From: Spiribacter salilacus
GTDB taxonomy: Bacteria; Pseudomonadota; Gammaproteobacteria; Nitrococcales; Nitrococcaceae
Direction of reading: 5' to 3'
Length of the DNA: 64,000 nucleotides
Assembly: GCF_009649225.1 (NCBI RefSeq)
Contig: NZ_WJPP01000003.1
Coordinates: 124,001 to 188,000 of the forward strand
Position numbers and translations under genes: made by a program. This document shows, piece by piece, positions 62,430-64,000 of this stretch (position 1 is its first letter; every line of letters starts with the position of its first letter). The notes beneath the pieces were generated by a model. The model was given only the letters and a program-made list of their open reading frames with translations, did no database searches and had not been told where the DNA came from.

Positions 62430-62983
62430 AACCCTCACCCATTGCTCTGCGCCGCATTGGCGCACTCATTCAGGCAGGAGGCATTGGTGCCTACCCTACC
62501 GAAGGGGTTTATGGCTTGGGCTGTGATCCACTCAATGAACAGGCAATCGCACGCGTTATTGCGCTAAAAGGGCGCGCTGATGACAAAGGCCTCATCGTGA
62601 TTGCGGCTAGCCAGCGTCAGCTTGACCCGTTTGTGGCATGGCCAGAAGGCTTTACTCTGCAGGCTGGTCCACGCCCAGTTACCTGGGTAGTGCCCGCCGC
62701 AGAGGGGCTGCCGCCTTTATTAACCGGGGGGCGTGAAACCATTGCGGTTCGGGTAACGAACCACCCGCCGGTTATTGCCCTATGCAATGCCGCGGGCATG
62801 CCCTTGGTATCCACCAGCGCCAATCGCAGTGGCCGCCCGGCCTGTCGTTACGATTGGCAAATCAGAAAGCAATTTCGGCACGGCGTAGAATGGATACTGC
62901 CAGCTAAGCTTGGAAACCAACGCGGCCCCTCTGAGATCAGAGAGGCCGCGACGGGTCGAGTGCTACGCCCAGCTGGTGGCTAG
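62426..62983 (+). CDS. tsaC: threonylcarbamoyl-AMP synthase TsaC
   Basis: A 185-residue single-domain YrdC-fold enzyme making threonylcarbamoyl-AMP for the t6A37 tRNA modification. It has the GAYPTEGVYGLGCDPLN substrate pocket, RADDKGLIVIA with conserved Lys, and MPLVSTSANRSGRPAC. Length agrees with TsaC rather than the longer Sua5. It follows topA with an ATGA overlap. Near its 3' end lies a 30-bp almost perfect inverted repeat. Confidence 0.95.
   Translation: MKPSPIALRRIGALIQAGGIGAYPTEGVYGLGCDPLNEQAIARVIALKGRADDKGLIVIAASQRQLDPFVAWPEGFTLQAGPRPVTWVVPAAEGLPPLLTGGRETIAVRVTNHPPVIALCNAAGMPLVSTSANRSGRPACRYDWQIRKQFRHGVEWILPAKLGNQRGPSEIREAATGRVLRPAGG
62921..62950. repeat. 30-bp near-perfect inverted repeat inside tsaC
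   Basis: The left arm 62921-62934 (CGCGGCCCCTCTGA) and right arm 62937-62950 (TCAGAGAGGCCGCG) differ at one of 14 paired positions, with GA between. It lies about 35 bases before the tsaC stop and the convergent formate dehydrogenase gene end. No T-run follows on either strand, so it is not a classic terminator. Confidence 0.5.
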
Positions 62984-62996
62984 ACGCTAAAAGGCG

Positions 62997-64000
62997 CTAG
63001 GCGGGTTTATCCCGTTGACTAACGGCAACCCCCGATTTAACACCCGCTTCACTGGCGTCTATTGCCTGATCTTTCACATCTTCATACCAAAGATCATGAT
63101 GCTGTTTGGCCCACTCAACACTGACATAGCCAGTTGCCATGCCGTCGATAGCGCCTTCGGTGCCCGCCGTACCAATATAGGCGTGCCCTAAGAATAGCCC
63201 AATCCACAGGATAGCTGCCACGGCGTGTACAAGCGAAGCCTGCTGCATGATTTCGCGCGTTTGACCCCAAATAGGGAAGTTCAAAACCACACCGGTAATG
63301 CAAACGATGCCACCCACGAGGACCACAAACCAAAACCAGACTTTCTCGCCGCCATTCATCCGGCCTGCGGATGGATGCTTGCCGCCAAAGATACCGCCAC
63401 CGGCCTTAAACCACTCCCAGTCGGTCTTATTCGGTACGTTATGCCAAACCCAGGCGAGTGCCATTGCCGCTACGCAAGCCGCAAAGAACGGCCCCGAATA
63501 GTTATGGCTCATCATGGCCACCTCGGCATACGCTGCAAAGCCCGCTGGCCCAAGAATCGGAATGAGCACAGCACGGCCAAACAACAGGCTTAGCCCGGTA
63601 ATCGATAAAACGATAAACAGGGTTGCCGTTGTCCAATGCAGCACGCGCTCCCACAACTTCCATCTCAATACCACTTGGCCGGTGGGGCGATGATCGAGGC
63701 GATTTCTGCCACCAATCAAATAAGCCAACGTAATCGCGATTACCGCGGCCGCAAGCACCCATGGCATCACGTTTGCTACTAAGCCATTACGAATCTGCCG
63801 CCAGTTTTCACCACCGTTATGAATCAGAACGCCAGCCTCCGGTGACTGCACGGTGGTTATGCCCGATACGCCCTCGCGAACAGAGCGCCAAGTGGTCTCT
63901 GAGCGCGGGTTTACCTCTTCAAATGAAGATCCTTGCGCCGAGGCCAGCTCAACAAACAAATAACCGCTCAGGGGCGCCACCATCGCGCCAACCGCAATCA
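62997..64000 (-). CDS. formate dehydrogenase cytochrome b subunit (gamma), 5' end outside window
   Basis: The frame is open through base 64000, so the true start is beyond the window; the Met at 63983 lies inside what looks like a signal peptide (ending VELASAQG). A periplasmic stretch with VREGVSGITTVQSPEAGVLIHNGGENW follows, then a helix (about 70-92) and a four-helix cytochrome b module. Heme-type His lie in KLWERVLHWTTATLFIVL, MSHNYSGPFFAACVAAMALAWVWHNVP and VHAVAAILWIGLFLGHAYIG. It anchors periplasmic formate dehydrogenase and passes electrons to quinone. The FdhAB subunits are expected just upstream, outside the window. It ends 13 bases from the convergent tsaC. Confidence 0.9.
   Translation of the reverse strand, partial: IAVGAMVAPLSGYLFVELASAQGSSFEEVNPRSETTWRSVREGVSGITTVQSPEAGVLIHNGGENWRQIRNGLVANVMPWVLAAAVIAITLAYLIGGRNRLDHRPTGQVVLRWKLWERVLHWTTATLFIVLSITGLSLLFGRAVLIPILGPAGFAAYAEVAMMSHNYSGPFFAACVAAMALAWVWHNVPNKTDWEWFKAGGGIFGGKHPSAGRMNGGEKVWFWFVVLVGGIVCITGVVLNFPIWGQTREIMQQASLVHAVAAILWIGLFLGHAYIGTAGTEGAIDGMATGYVSVEWAKQHHDLWYEDVKDQAIDASEAGVKSGVAVSQRDKPA

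Noticed and set aside
1-64000. CRISPR array, prophage, integron, rRNA operon or IS element
   Set aside because: No regularly spaced repeats, phage structural genes, integrase/transposase frames or rRNA sequence were found on reading both strands.

Overview
The window is a gene-dense chromosomal segment of a heterotrophic gammaproteobacterium. There is no gene-free stretch longer than about 170 bases, and I see no prophage, insertion sequence, CRISPR array or rRNA. Conserved runs point to this class: dnaG-rpoD-tRNA-Ile2, hisBHAFIE-tatABC, def-fmt-rsmB-DUF4390-ntrYX-trkAH, and dprA-smg-topA-tsaC. The combination is reminiscent of Ectothiorhodospiraceae/Spiribacter-type halophiles, but that placement is inference from gene order, not from a marker comparison.

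Layout. 1-6.9 kb: 3' end of dnaG, rpoD, tRNA-Ile2, an unknown protein, a tail-to-tail two-component pair and arsH. 7-12.4 kb: a cysteine-synthase-like enzyme, an LpxL-type acyltransferase, a DMT exporter and a PhnD-PhnC-PhnE-type ABC importer. 12.4-15 kb: a P2-type cation ATPase. 15-26.3 kb: an accessory catabolic block with a DmdA-like folate-dependent demethylase, a PrpB/dimethylmalate-lyase-like C-C lyase, an FCD GntR regulator, an SDR, a 2-oxoacid dehydrogenase complex (fused E1, E2, E3), and isocitrate lyase with a divergent LysR regulator. 26.2-34.5 kb: a MotA/MotB-like envelope pair, an AI-2E family permease, a mini J-protein, a CidA/LrgB pair, a DUF4139-like protein, YceI with cytochrome b561, and DjlA. 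34.5-42.6 kb: sucA-sucB-lpdA-prpC-prpD in one direction. 42.7-48.4 kb: his and tat genes, dtd and an unknown Trp-rich protein. 48.4-64 kb: Trk potassium uptake, NtrYX, rsmB/fmt/def, dprA/smg/topA/tsaC and the 5'-truncated (by the window edge) formate dehydrogenase cytochrome b subunit.

How the genes fit together. The central-carbon genes (sucAB-lpd, prpCD, the ICL-superfamily lyase, aceA and the second 2-oxoacid dehydrogenase) suggest growth on C2/C3-yielding compounds, with methylated osmolytes such as DMSP as a plausible but unproven source. The most unusual non-gene signal is a decamer, GGACAGGCAC, found ten times in 64 kb (about 0.1 expected by chance). It sits inside coding sequences in different reading frames and occurs as 15-bp tandem arrays in the E2 and SDR genes. 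Other points worth attention are an NtrX homologue whose ATPase motifs are degenerate, prpCD joined to the sucAB-lpd operon behind a perfect palindrome, and inverted repeats that cover the start signals of two genes.
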